Source: JAPLJU01 sp036725345
Lineage (GTDB): Bacteria; Desulfobacterota; Syntrophia; Syntrophales; UBA2192
Reading direction: 5' to 3'
Assembly: GCA_036725345.1 (NCBI GenBank)
Contig: DAIMEJ010000001.1
Span: 62,001 to 126,000 of the forward strand
Length of the DNA: 64,000 nucleotides
Part shown: one piece after another, positions 36,146-43,277 of the stretch
Layout of the letters: the number at the start of each line of letters is the position of its first letter
Position numbering within the stretch: the first letter of the stretch is position 1
Translations under genes and position numbers: made by a program
The notes under the pieces: generated by a model
Databases searched by the model: none
Told to the model about the DNA's origin: nothing
What the model saw: only the letters and a program-made list of their open reading frames with translations

Positions 36146-36167
36146 TTTGTACTCCTTATTTAGTTGG

Positions 36168-36195
36168 CAGGGACCGGGACCCCACCCGGCCCCTG
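36168..36195. other. Hairpin ahead of the tape measure gene
   Basis: CAGGGACCGGG and CCCGGCCCCTG pair with one mismatch around a 6-nt loop, 22 nt upstream of the tape measure start. No T-run follows, so it is not a clear terminator. Confidence 0.4.
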
Positions 36196-36304
36196 CCGCG
36201 CACTATTGATGTCCGGTGCACTGCCGCGATTCAGGAGGTCGTGGCCCACGGCAGCGCTTAACAGGCCCGGACGGCCCGTCCATGACGGCCACGACCCTGT
36301 TTTG

Positions 36305-37123
36305 TTAAGCAGCAGGGACCTTAAAGAACGAAGTCGATGCTGCAGTGCTGTCGAATGTCGGCGAGTACCTTTTCCGATACCCGATGATGTTCACATTCAC
36401 CGGGACCGTCGTGCTCTCCGTTGTCAGTCGGACCGCGATGTATTTATTGCCCGCGGCGAGCTGGCCTACATCAAATTCGACGATGGCCTGGGCCGTCTGA
36501 CACTTCGCGCCCCAGTTCGTCCCGGCATTCGCCGTCGTCTGCAAGTCCAGCTCCCGGACCGATGATTTCGATCCGTCAATGTAGACCCGGCAAGCGCCTG
36601 TGCTGAAGGTCGCAGCCCTCGCACCCGGGACGCCGAAAGTCGAGTTGTTGATCATCGTCGCCAGGTGCTGACATATCAGCTGGGGCCCGCCCTCGGCACT
36701 GGATCCGATGGTCGAGTTGAACGTCCTCGCGCTCGACACGGCCGCCGTGGACTCGTCGGTACTGTAAGTGAATGTCAGGCCGTTGAAAATAAGCGCGTCC
36801 GCGTGCGTCGCGTTGGCCGCCGGCGCGATCTCGAGCACCTGGCCGCGGATGGCCGTCGCGATGGTCGAGAAAAGTTTCGCGCTCGAATTGGCAAGGGCCG
36901 AGGAGAGACTCGAGCCCCACGCGCTGTTCGTCGCGGCCTGGAGGATTGTCATGATCGGTGCCTCCGCGTTTGCGGAGGAGATGGCGCTTCCGGTATTGGC
37001 CAGGACGGCGACACGATCATATTTCGTGACGTCCACCCAGCGCGTGACCGGGTCGAGGTTCCCCGACGTATTGGGAAACACCTCGCAGTGAAAATCTACA
37101 ATTTCAAAGAGTCTTCCGTTCAT
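36305..37123 (-). CDS. Phage structural protein, unknown type
   Basis: A 272-residue protein rich in Ser, Thr, Ala and Asn, with alternating small hydrophobic residues (SSANAEAPIMTILQAATNSAWGSS), typical of phage beta-sandwich structural proteins. No cysteine cluster, signal peptide or catalytic motif is seen. It lies between the capsid and tape measure genes, where a head-decoration, head-tail connector or tail tube protein would be expected. I cannot tell which. Confidence 0.6.
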   Translation of the reverse strand: MNGRLFEIVDFHCEVFPNTSGNLDPVTRWVDVTKYDRVAVLANTGSAISSANAEAPIMTILQAATNSAWGSSLSSALANSSAKLFSTIATAIRGQVLEIAPAANATHADALIFNGLTFTYSTDESTAAVSSARTFNSTIGSSAEGGPQLICQHLATMINNSTFGVPGARAATFSTGACRVYIDGSKSSVRELDLQTTANAGTNWGAKCQTAQAIVEFDVGQLAAGNKYIAVRLTTESTTVPVNVNIIGYRKRYSPTFDSTAASTSFFKVPAA

Positions 37124-37133
37124 GGGCCACCCC

Positions 37134-38450
37134 CTACGCTCGCAAGGTCACGCACCAGGACAAGCTGTTCGTGCCTCTCCGGGGTGTGATTGCTGTGTCT
37201 AAAAGGCATTGACCCGAGAATCTTCCGACCATTCTCCATGACACGATCCGCTGACTCCAGGCAGGGGAATTCGAAACCTCGAAGATCAGCTGGCGCCGTG
37301 TCCCCAAAACGTACTTGCTCGGGTCGACTAAAATTATGTCGCCCTCTTCGCCGAGCCCGCGTGCCTTCTCACTTACCCATACCGGAAAACCGAGAAGCGT
37401 CGGAGGCTGGCCCCCGGCAACGTTTCCCGCGCTTGCCGTCCAGATTAATGAGTTCGCAGCATCTTCCATGAGATGAAGCTGTGCCATCGCCTCGGGGTTG
37501 ACGATCCAAAGCGCATTCTCGCGGAACAATGGATACAGTCTGACGACCATATTCACGAGATCGGTATAACTGATCTGCCCCGCCGTAGCCCTGGAAACGC
37601 CGATGCGACTCGGGGAACTCAGAAAGCCCAAAGGTTGATTGGCGCCGATGCCGTTGATGACGCTGTCTTCTAATTCAAATGTAAGTCCCCGGGACGCGAT
37701 GCTGCTGATCTCGGCGGCGAGGTTTGGAGAGTCCATGCCGACTTCCAGCGTGTAACCGGAATACAAGCAAAGCGTGTGTGCAGTAAGGGTCATGTTTCTC
37801 AGCACTACGTCGCTTTCGGTGGCCGCAGCCGTTTCCGGCAGCCACTGTGCTGCGAAGCCGCCGTAAAGCGTTCCCTGATGCGATTCTCCGTCGTAGGCGC
37901 AAATGTCCAGGGTCGCCGAATCCATCGGGATCGCCATCAGTCGCCTGAGAACTTCGCTTGTTTCGAGCCCGCTGTCGTAGATGAAAGATGCGAGAGGGCT
38001 CGGCACGGCAAAACCTCCGGCCGCGCCCGTGAGGGTCGAGGCCGTGCGGACCTCGAATAGACGTGGATCGGGTTTCCGCGAAAGAACTGCGCGGAAAAAC
38101 TCGTTCCAATCTGAATTGAAGGGATCATTCGTCGGTTCAAAAAGATCTTTTCCACGTGCTCCAACTTTGCCGATCCGCTGAATACCGGGTGTCGTGGTGG
38201 TCGGTTGATAGAGCTTGCGGAGCGGGGGGTCTTCTCGTTTCTCCAGGGCCCGGTCGAGTTCCTTTTCGTAACGCTCCAGGGCCTCGATCTCTTGCTTCTC
38301 CTCGGCCGGGGAGTCCTCTTGCAGATGGCAATAACGTCGTGCCAATTTGTAGCAGACTTCGGAATGAAGATCCCGGAGTTGGTCTGCCGTCATCTCCGAG
38401 GTGCGCAGATCATCGGCGCGCTCCCTACATATTGCAGCATCATTTTTCAA
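37134..38450 (-). CDS. HK97-fold major capsid protein
   Basis: A 438-residue capsid subunit. It starts with a charged helical scaffold-like delta region (residues 1-115, QEIEALERYEKELDRAL), then the mature N-arm with the typical RTASTLTGAAGGFAVPSPLASFIYDSGLE, and the A and P domains (GTLYGGFAAQWLPETAAATESD, FEDSVINGIGANQPLGFL, VNPEAMAQLHLMEDAANSLIW). The start is TTG 38450 because AGGAGG lies 6 nt upstream of it; a GTG at 38492 has no such site. No protease gene is present although the long delta region normally needs cleavage. Confidence 0.88.
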   Translation of the reverse strand: MKNDAAICRERADDLRTSEMTADQLRDLHSEVCYKLARRYCHLQEDSPAEEKQEIEALERYEKELDRALEKREDPPLRKLYQPTTTTPGIQRIGKVGARGKDLFEPTNDPFNSDWNEFFRAVLSRKPDPRLFEVRTASTLTGAAGGFAVPSPLASFIYDSGLETSEVLRRLMAIPMDSATLDICAYDGESHQGTLYGGFAAQWLPETAAATESDVVLRNMTLTAHTLCLYSGYTLEVGMDSPNLAAEISSIASRGLTFELEDSVINGIGANQPLGFLSSPSRIGVSRATAGQISYTDLVNMVVRLYPLFRENALWIVNPEAMAQLHLMEDAANSLIWTASAGNVAGGQPPTLLGFPVWVSEKARGLGEEGDIILVDPSKYVLGTRRQLIFEVSNSPAWSQRIVSWRMVGRFSGQCLLDTAITPRRGTNSLSWCVTLRA

Positions 38451-38492
38451 ATCGAACCTCCTGTGGGTGAATGTGGTTTGCCTTCCGGACAC

Positions 38493-38529
38493 AAAAAAAA
38501 GGGAAGACCCCGCAACGGGTGCCTTCCCC
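38493..38529 (-). terminator. Terminator upstream of the capsid gene
   Basis: On the minus strand GGGAAG...CTTCCC with an inner CCCG/CGGG stem is followed by eight T residues. It lies between the zinc-finger gene and the capsid gene. Confidence 0.8.
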
Positions 38530-38592
38530 TTGTCTTTTGTATTTTCCTTTTTTCATCATATACACCGTTTTAAATTTTATTCAAGAAAAAAC

Positions 38593-38814
38593 TTATGGCC
38601 TCGGACCATTGTGGGCCCGGACATGAGCCGCGTACTCGAGAAACTCTCTGCGGCGATGAAAATTCTTTTCTGCCAGGAACTCCAGCCTCGCAGCTCGCCG
38701 CTCCCTTTTGTCCCAGTTCTTCCGGATCCGCTCAACACGCCGGCGGCAATAGGTCCGGCAGTACCTTTTGTTCGGTCTACCGTCGAAGGTCTGTCCGCAG
38801 TATTGGCAAATCAT
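38593..38814 (-). CDS. Small zinc-finger protein
   Basis: A 73-residue basic protein. The N-terminus MICQYCGQTF...KRYCRTYCRRR supplies four Cys as a compact zinc ribbon, followed by a long charged helix (RRAARLEFLAEKNFHRRREFLEYAAHVR). Such proteins are common in phages and plasmids and may bind nucleic acid. It is followed by a terminator. Confidence 0.65.
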   Translation of the reverse strand: MICQYCGQTFDGRPNKRYCRTYCRRRVERIRKNWDKRERRAARLEFLAEKNFHRRREFLEYAAHVRAHNGPRP

Positions 38815-38917
38815 TAAAAATGCTCCCTATCCCCCGCCCCTTGAATGCTGAAAAACTCGCGCAGTGACTGGGGGCGGTTTTCGCTTGTGCCTTGTTTGAA
38901 AACCATCGTACCCCCGG

Positions 38918-39118
38918 TCAGTTGTCATTGCTTGTGGGCAAGCAGGCGGCCAGGATTGTCACGATCTGATTGATGACACACTGGAGGCTGATGGCCGCGT
39001 TCTTCAAGTTCTCCAGGTCGCCAGCTTTCACGTAACTGTTCACCCATGTGAGGATCTGCTCGATCTGCTGCTGGTTATCGTGGATGAATTTTTCGCCTTC
39101 TTTGGTCTTGTTTGTCAT
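38918..39118 (-). CDS. Small hypothetical protein of the element (66 aa)
   Basis: It starts at MTNKTKEG with AAGGAG five to seven bases upstream (the open frame extends five codons more). The rest is a charged then hydrophobic helical segment (ENLKNAAISLQCVINQIVTILAACL) that could sit on a membrane. Not recognised. It lies next to the iteron array. Confidence 0.5.
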   Translation of the reverse strand: MTNKTKEGEKFIHDNQQQIEQILTWVNSYVKAGDLENLKNAAISLQCVINQIVTILAACLPTSNDN

Positions 39119-39200
39119 GTTGTGCTCCTTCATTCATTCGAGTGTTGCTTTTGTGTATAAATTCAGTACCTTGTCGATATTTGTCATCCATTTTTTGCCT

Positions 39201-39395
39201 GTTGACTTTTTGGGAGTGTTTTTGTCAACACCTAAAGTGTTGACTGTGGTGTTGACTTTGCTGTTGACTCTTAAAATTTTATTTAAAAAAAACAGGAGTT
39301 TAGACAAAACATGGTGTTGACTCCACTGTTGACGCAGGTCAAAAGTCAACCAGTCCCCCCCCCTATAAGGGGGGACTGTTGACGACCCGGTTGAC
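39201..39395. repeat. Iteron-like GTTGAC array (candidate replication origin)
   Basis: Eight direct copies of GTTGAC start at 39201, 39239, 39251, 39263, 39316, 39328, 39378 and 39390; two inverted copies start at 39224 and 39345. Copies within clusters are exactly 12 bp apart. A 28-bp AT-rich tract (39269-39296) lies between clusters and could be the unwinding element. A 9-bp C/G hairpin (39352-39377, stem AGTCCCCCC) is also present. This array lies directly downstream of the replication ATPase gene. Confidence 0.7.
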
Positions 39396-39401
39396 CTTCT
39401 T

Positions 39402-41093
39402 CTAAAATCCCTCAATTTCCACCCCTCCAAATTCAAGACGTCCTGCATCCGTAAAGACCATGCTTTTCCCCTCTTTTTTCAGAAGGCCGTCCGCTATTGC
39501 TTTAAGTTTGATTTTTGAGACCCGCTGCTTTGATATGTCCAGGACCTTGGCGATGTCAGTGGAAAGCCACCCGTTTCCGAGCATGGCGATGACCACGGCC
39601 ATTGTTCCCCCCTCCAGGTCGCTGACCGACCAGGTCAAACCCGTGCCAGTGGACGGGACGATCCTGAATCTAAAGGGTGCTGCGTCCTGGCCGTAGACCG
39701 ACCTTGCCTTCTCGAAACTCACATTAAAGTCAGCACCGTTTTCCTCGAGGTAGTCTTTAGGGTGCGCCAGGCGCAGGGACACGTCGAGGGCGTCTTCCCG
39801 ACCTGAAGTCCCTCGAGGGTTGCCCGACTTGCCGGCGTGGTGGACGAAAACAGTCGCGACGCCGAGGAATCGAAGGCTCAAAAGCCACTGGTTTATGTCG
39901 TCCCAGTCCTGCTTTGAATTTTCGTCGAGCCCCGGAGACAATGCCGCCAGGTTGTCAAGAATTAATAGTTGATAGGTCCCATCCTGGAGGTAGGAATAAA
40001 GTGCCTTTCTCCAATCGGGATTTGTCAGCGTTATTCGTGGCCACCCGTCACGCTCCATGAGCTCGGCGCTGATTATGGTCAAGGGCGCCAGGGGCGCGGA
40101 CAGTCCTGTCGTGAGGCGTTGGAGACGTTCCTGAAACTCTCTCGAGGGCATTTCGGCGTCCACAAAAAGGACTCCAGCCGGCTGCTCTACCTGCCATTTC
40201 CCAATGGGCAGCTTATGAGTCACCGCGACGGCGAGGCTCAGCGCAAACATTGTTTTCCCTATGCCTCGCTCACTGTATACCTGGGCGAGAGTCCCGGGTC
40301 TGATGATCGGTCGCAGAATGTAAGGCGTCGAGGGTATTTCTTTTCGTAGAAACTCTCCCATGCTCAGGGCCCCTGATTGAAGGGAGCGGATCAGTCCGTG
40401 CTCCTTGACCTGGGCATCTCTAAAGATTTTGTCCTCGAGGCTAAGCAGCGGGAGGCCGCAGAAGGCTTCAGTTGAGTGAGTGCAAAGATAGTCGTCAAGC
40501 TTCGTGTCGCCGGGGAGACGGACAATGCCGACCTTCGCGCCCTTTTCCTGCAGCATTGTCCCGAGACGGTAAACGGCATGTCGCACGCTTGGATTGCCCT
40601 GAAAATCTGCATCGGGCACGAGCTCGACCGTCTTCCCTTTCCATTCTATTTTTTCGAGACCGTCAATCAGCCGCGGCGCCTCACCTTCGGCCGCCTGGCT
40701 GAAGTTCCAGATCCCCCCGAGGGCGGCGACGTTGAGCCCGTCCTGGGTCCCTTTGAGTCCTTTCTTCTCGCCCTCGACGAAACGGATGGTGGACGCATCA
40801 GGATCGAATCCAGGAGGCCGGTACAGAAAGACCCCGGACCCTGCCGGCTGAAAGTATTTGCGAGGCTTCTTGTCGTCCTTAGAGAGCTTTACGGCCGGAA
40901 ACAGCTTGTATCGGACAAAGTCGCATGCCGGGTAGGGTATGGCCATGAGGCTTTTGACCGGCGAGATCCGCCCCAGGATTTTGTCGATTTGAGAGGGCGG
41001 GACTGAGTGAATCCCGCTCCTCTCGATCGTCTCGTCGGTCAGGCCGCTCCTCTTCAGGTCGGCGTAGTGCTCTTCGGAAATTGGCTGTGCCAT
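39402..41093 (-). CDS. Replication protein: DUF3854/Toprim-like domain plus RepA-type helicase
   Basis: A 563-residue protein. Residues 1-200 match the DUF3854 primase-helicase pattern with zinc-less Toprim features (IRFVEGEKKGLKGTQDGLNVAALGG, ELVPDADFQGNPSVR). The middle is an AAA_25/RepA-type RecA fold: Walker A SERGIGKTMFAL, Walker B LLILDN, and HHAGKSGNPRGTSGRED as a sensor region. The C-terminal 80 residues look like a winged helix (LSTDIAKVLDISKQRVSKIKLKAI). It likely unwinds DNA and may prime replication from the adjacent iterons. Confidence 0.85.
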   Translation of the reverse strand: MAQPISEEHYADLKRSGLTDETIERSGIHSVPPSQIDKILGRISPVKSLMAIPYPACDFVRYKLFPAVKLSKDDKKPRKYFQPAGSGVFLYRPPGFDPDASTIRFVEGEKKGLKGTQDGLNVAALGGIWNFSQAAEGEAPRLIDGLEKIEWKGKTVELVPDADFQGNPSVRHAVYRLGTMLQEKGAKVGIVRLPGDTKLDDYLCTHSTEAFCGLPLLSLEDKIFRDAQVKEHGLIRSLQSGALSMGEFLRKEIPSTPYILRPIIRPGTLAQVYSERGIGKTMFALSLAVAVTHKLPIGKWQVEQPAGVLFVDAEMPSREFQERLQRLTTGLSAPLAPLTIISAELMERDGWPRITLTNPDWRKALYSYLQDGTYQLLILDNLAALSPGLDENSKQDWDDINQWLLSLRFLGVATVFVHHAGKSGNPRGTSGREDALDVSLRLAHPKDYLEENGADFNVSFEKARSVYGQDAAPFRFRIVPSTGTGLTWSVSDLEGGTMAVVIAMLGNGWLSTDIAKVLDISKQRVSKIKLKAIADGLLKKEGKSMVFTDAGRLEFGGVEIEGF

Positions 41094-41111
41094 GCGCTGC
41101 GCTCTCCCCTG

Positions 41112-41675
41112 CTAGAATGGCACATCGTCATAGATGTCACTGATGGAAACCTCAACAGGCGTCTCCTCTTTCTTTTTTGGTTCTCCCTTTGGCAGTATGT
41201 ACCGGAATTCTGCGGCGGCGTATTTCTGCCCCTTTTTCGGCGTGATCATTTTCGTTGTAAACTCGGTGACTACGTCCTCTACACTGAGGTTTATCTTCTC
41301 CAGGGCATTGACGTAATCGGAGAAAATAAAGGACGATGTCTTTGACAAATTCAATCCGACAAGATCCCCGTCCGGCAGCAGGACCTTGACATTTGTCCTG
41401 AGCTCGTAGCCCTCAGGTTGATCGTTCGGGCTCGTGAAGGGGATTGTGTCCGGGAGGTCTTCATCTGACCAGCGGATCCAATACGGCCGCATTTCTGTGA
41501 TGCGGCCGAACATCCGCGGCATAATGTTGAAAGAATTGTCGCAGAAGCCTTCCGGAGTGACCTTGAGCCACTTAACACGCCCACGCCCAATGCTTTTAAC
41601 TTTACTGACGTCCTCCGGCTGGATGTTGAAAATTTCTTCCTTCACCGTTAAAGCTTGTTCTTTGTCTTTTTCCAT
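41112..41675 (-). CDS. SSB-like protein with acidic C-terminal tail
   Basis: A 187-residue protein. It ends in SDIYDDVPF, close to the DDDIPF tail by which bacterial and phage single-stranded-DNA-binding proteins hold their partners. The middle is beta-rich (VKVLLPDGDLVGLNLSKTSSFIFSDYV, then AAAEFRYILPKGEPKKKEE) and could be an OB fold; I cannot prove it from sequence. It lies 18 nt upstream of the replication ATPase on the same strand. Confidence 0.6.
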   Translation of the reverse strand: MEKDKEQALTVKEEIFNIQPEDVSKVKSIGRGRVKWLKVTPEGFCDNSFNIMPRMFGRITEMRPYWIRWSDEDLPDTIPFTSPNDQPEGYELRTNVKVLLPDGDLVGLNLSKTSSFIFSDYVNALEKINLSVEDVVTEFTTKMITPKKGQKYAAAEFRYILPKGEPKKKEETPVEVSISDIYDDVPF

Positions 41676-41701
41676 TGTCTTTTTCTCCTCTTCAAATTTT
41701 T

Positions 41702-41860
41702 TTATTTTATAGCGCTTTCGGCGGCCTCGATTAGCGCCTTCACTTTTTCACTGAAGGCATCCGGGGCCGTGCTGGTGCGCCAGCCATTTTCGTCACGCCA
41801 TGCCAGAATTTGACATGCCAGGTTTAGGAGCTGCTGCTCCGCTGTCGTCTTAGCGTCCAT
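41702..41860 (-). CDS. Small hypothetical protein (52 aa)
   Basis: It starts at ATG 41860 with GAGGAGGTCC upstream, which excludes the longer open frame. The sequence is helical with a Trp pair (LACQILAWRDENGWRT). The function is unknown. It is 26 nt upstream of the SSB-like gene on the same strand and after a terminator. Confidence 0.5.
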   Translation of the reverse strand: MDAKTTAEQQLLNLACQILAWRDENGWRTSTAPDAFSEKVKALIEAAESAIK

Positions 41861-41877
41861 GGGGACCTCCTCGTCAT

Positions 41878-41916
41878 AAAAAAAGCCAACCACCCCTGAG
41901 GGTCGGTTGGCTTTTT
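41878..41916. terminator. Bidirectional terminator in the element
   Basis: A 12-bp stem AAAAAGCCAACC/GGTTGGCTTTTT with an inner ACCC/GGGT pair. The A- and T-runs on each side let it work both ways; on the minus strand it ends the regulator transcript. Confidence 0.85.
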
Positions 41917-41938
41917 GGCTTCACCGTTAAATGCTATT

Positions 41939-42112
41939 TTATTCTTCTGTGGATCCTCGGATCATCTGCAACCCGCCGTTTTGTGTCCGATAGACCTTGT
42001 AAGTCTTGCCGTCCACCTTAAAGAAGGATTTTACGTAGTGTGCCGGCACGACGGTCTTGTAAACTTTCAGGTTGATCTCGAGCTCCGGTATGTCACCATT
42101 TTTCTTTTTCAT
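41939..42112 (-). CDS. Small protein coupled to the EXLDI-like regulator (57 aa)
   Basis: It starts at ATG 42112 within the TGATG stop/start overlap of the upstream gene, so it is translated by coupling, and ends at 41939. The sequence is basic and beta-rich (INLKVYKTVVPAHYVKSFFKVDGKTYKVYR), and the end TQNGGLQMIRGSTEE is acidic. It is too short to be assigned. It belongs to the regulator operon that ends at the terminator downstream. Confidence 0.65.
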   Translation of the reverse strand: MKKKNGDIPELEINLKVYKTVVPAHYVKSFFKVDGKTYKVYRTQNGGLQMIRGSTEE

Positions 42113-42522
42113 CAGTCTAAATACTCGTAGAGGCTCTGCTCCGCGATGGCGAGTTTCACGCGTCTGAAAAGGTCAATTGGGATCCGCTGCCGGCCGTTGG
42201 TGTTGAAGTCGTCGTAGTCGTTGAAGCGGATCAGGGCGTGTTCGTTTCCATTCGCCGCTTCAATGATTATTTTCCCCGACAAGGTCTTGTAGGCCATGTA
42301 GTGGGTGTCATCAATTACCCTGCCGAGGATCTCCCGGCCAATCAGCTTCACCTCCCGGTCCTTGTCGCGGAGAGTAAAGGTAGAGGCCGACTCTTTTTTG
42401 TAGTCGACGACAAATTTCAAAGCGCTGACGATGGTGGCCGAGGTACTCGACTCCCCGAGAATAAACTGGGCCTGGTCGAATAGGGGCCTTGCTTCGTCCG
42501 GTATGTAAATTGAGGTTCTCAT
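42112..42522 (-). CDS. EXLDI-like ribbon-helix-helix regulator
   Basis: A 136-residue protein. The N-terminus (RTSIYIPDEARPLFDQAQFILGESSTSATIVSALKFVV) resembles the RHH-like start of EXLDI-family proteins, and the C-terminus ends in EYLD, the family's short signature. EXLDI proteins are found in integrative and conjugative elements and plasmids. A consensus promoter with a palindrome in its spacer lies upstream, so it likely represses itself and the divergent small gene. Confidence 0.65.
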   Translation of the reverse strand: MRTSIYIPDEARPLFDQAQFILGESSTSATIVSALKFVVDYKKESASTFTLRDKDREVKLIGREILGRVIDDTHYMAYKTLSGKIIIEAANGNEHALIRFNDYDDFNTNGRQRIPIDLFRRVKLAIAEQSLYEYLD

Positions 42523-42545
42523 TTTTTCCTTGTCCTTTTGGCCTG

Positions 42546-42574
42546 AGTGTAATACATAGGTATTACCTTGTCAA
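42546..42574 (-). promoter_or_regulatory. Promoter of the EXLDI-like operon
   Basis: On the minus strand TTGACA (42574-42569), 17 bp, TACACT (42551-42546). It has the best -35 box in the element. Confidence 0.8.
42549..42566. promoter_or_regulatory. Operator palindrome within the promoter
   Basis: GTAATAC-ATAG-GTATTAC, a perfect 7-bp inverted repeat in the spacer of the minus-strand promoter and beside the -35 of the plus-strand promoter. It is the expected place for an autorepressor. Confidence 0.65.
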
Positions 42575-42596
42575 GAGTTTTTTTTGATGGTAAAAG
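42568..42596 (+). promoter_or_regulatory. Divergent promoter for the plus-strand small gene
   Basis: TTGTCA (42568-42573), 17 bp, TAAAAG (42591-42596). Its -35 box lies over the -35 box of the minus-strand promoter. Confidence 0.55.
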
Positions 42597-42629
42597 GTGT
42601 GTACCCAAAATGGAGTGGAGGTTTGACAA

Positions 42630-42821
42630 ATGGAGAGGACCAAGAGAGGGCTCAGTTTAGCAGACGTGGACAGCCTGAACGCGCAGCTGCTGTTTGTGCA
42701 CGAGGCGCTGATGGTGGCGCTCAACAAGGAAACCGACGAGGAGAACATTGCGCCCATAGGGGCGATCTTGGAAACCGCCCTGGGGAAACTCGAGGCTGCC
42801 AGAAAGACGATTGACGGGTAG
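42630..42821 (+). CDS. Small hypothetical protein at the right end of the element (63 aa)
   Basis: It is the only plus-strand gene in the element and starts 34 nt after a divergent promoter. The sequence is helical (LNAQLLFVHEALMVALNKE, then GAILETALGKLEAARKTI). GGAGG lies upstream of the ATG. No family is recognised; in phages, small proteins of this position often modulate the host or the regulator. Confidence 0.6.
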   Translation: MERTKRGLSLADVDSLNAQLLFVHEALMVALNKETDEENIAPIGAILETALGKLEAARKTIDG

Positions 42822-42824
42822 AAT

Positions 42825-42889
42825 GTCGCGCCGGCGCGACAATTGAGTTTCGGGACATCTGTCCCGAAACCTCGGGACAAATGTCCCGA
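42825..42889. repeat. Palindrome cluster inside attR
   Basis: Three perfect inverted repeats lie side by side: a 16-bp GC palindrome (42825-42840), TTTCGGGACA/TGTCCCGAAA (42848-42869) and TCGGGACA/TGTCCCGA (42872-42889). The last two share the core CGGGACA-NN-TGTCCCG. They are 58 bp from attR and are likely protein-binding sites, perhaps for the integrase arms or excisionase. Confidence 0.55.
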
Positions 42890-42946
42890 AGTAGTGCCAG
42901 CGCGGTGCCAGGGATCCCTGAAAGCCTACGGGGACGCGGAGGTCGT

Positions 42947-42973
42947 CGGGTTCGACTCCCGCCCCAGGCACCA
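42947..42973 (+). repeat. attR: right 27-bp direct repeat
   Basis: Identical to 32332-32358, carrying the T-arm, acceptor and CCA of tRNA-Leu. Upstream of it there is no more tRNA sequence, as expected when only the 3' end was duplicated. Confidence 0.9.
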
Positions 42974-43057
42974 TTGTTGATGAATATAGACAAAAGGCCA
43001 AATATCACAAGTCTTAAATAATCCGTTTTGGCTACTCAACAGGAGATTCATTATATC

Positions 43058-43267
43058 ATGACAATAGCAAAAACCCTCTATGTTCTATTGATGGCACTCC
43101 CGGTGCTCGTGATCCTCCCGGAAAATGCCTCAGCCTATTTGGATCCCGGCACGGGAAGCTATATATTCCAGGTTCTCCTGGCGGCTATTATCGGTGGCTT
43201 GTTTGCCATTAAGACCTACTGGTTAAAGATCAGGGATTTCATCAATCGCGTCTTCAAGAAGCCGTAG
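43058..43267 (+). CDS. Small membrane protein with YLDPGTGS motif
   Basis: A 69-residue protein with two hydrophobic segments around AYLDPGTGSYIFQVLLAAIIGGLFAIKTYWLK. From memory, this DPGTG-type motif recurs in tiny membrane proteins found beside sulfatase- and methyltransferase-type envelope-polymer genes. It starts at ATG 43058, and the methyltransferase starts 11 nt after its stop, so the three genes form one module. Confidence 0.75.
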   Translation: MTIAKTLYVLLMALPVLVILPENASAYLDPGTGSYIFQVLLAAIIGGLFAIKTYWLKIRDFINRVFKKP

Positions 43268-43277
43268 GGACAAAGCC

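Larger units (their letters stand above)
32332..42973. mobile_element. Integrated phage-like element in tRNA-Leu
   Basis: A 10.6 kb element bounded by identical 27-bp repeats, with a tyrosine integrase adjacent to the tRNA. Nearly all of its genes lie on the minus strand and run away from the right end: regulator, small proteins, SSB-like protein, replication ATPase, iteron origin, small zinc-finger protein, capsid protein, tail proteins, excisionase-like HTH, integrase. Only one small gene at the far right is on the plus strand. Terminase, portal, protease, neck, baseplate and lysis genes are missing, so it is too small to be a full phage. Confidence 0.88.

Noticed and set aside
38492..38492. 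GTG start for the capsid protein
   Set aside because: It lacks a ribosome site, while TTG 38450 has AGGAGG at the proper distance.
39134..39448. Minus-strand frame (104 codons) over the iteron array
   Set aside because: It overlaps the replication gene end and is shaped by the repeats (for example repeated Val-Asn and Thr-Val); no ribosome site.
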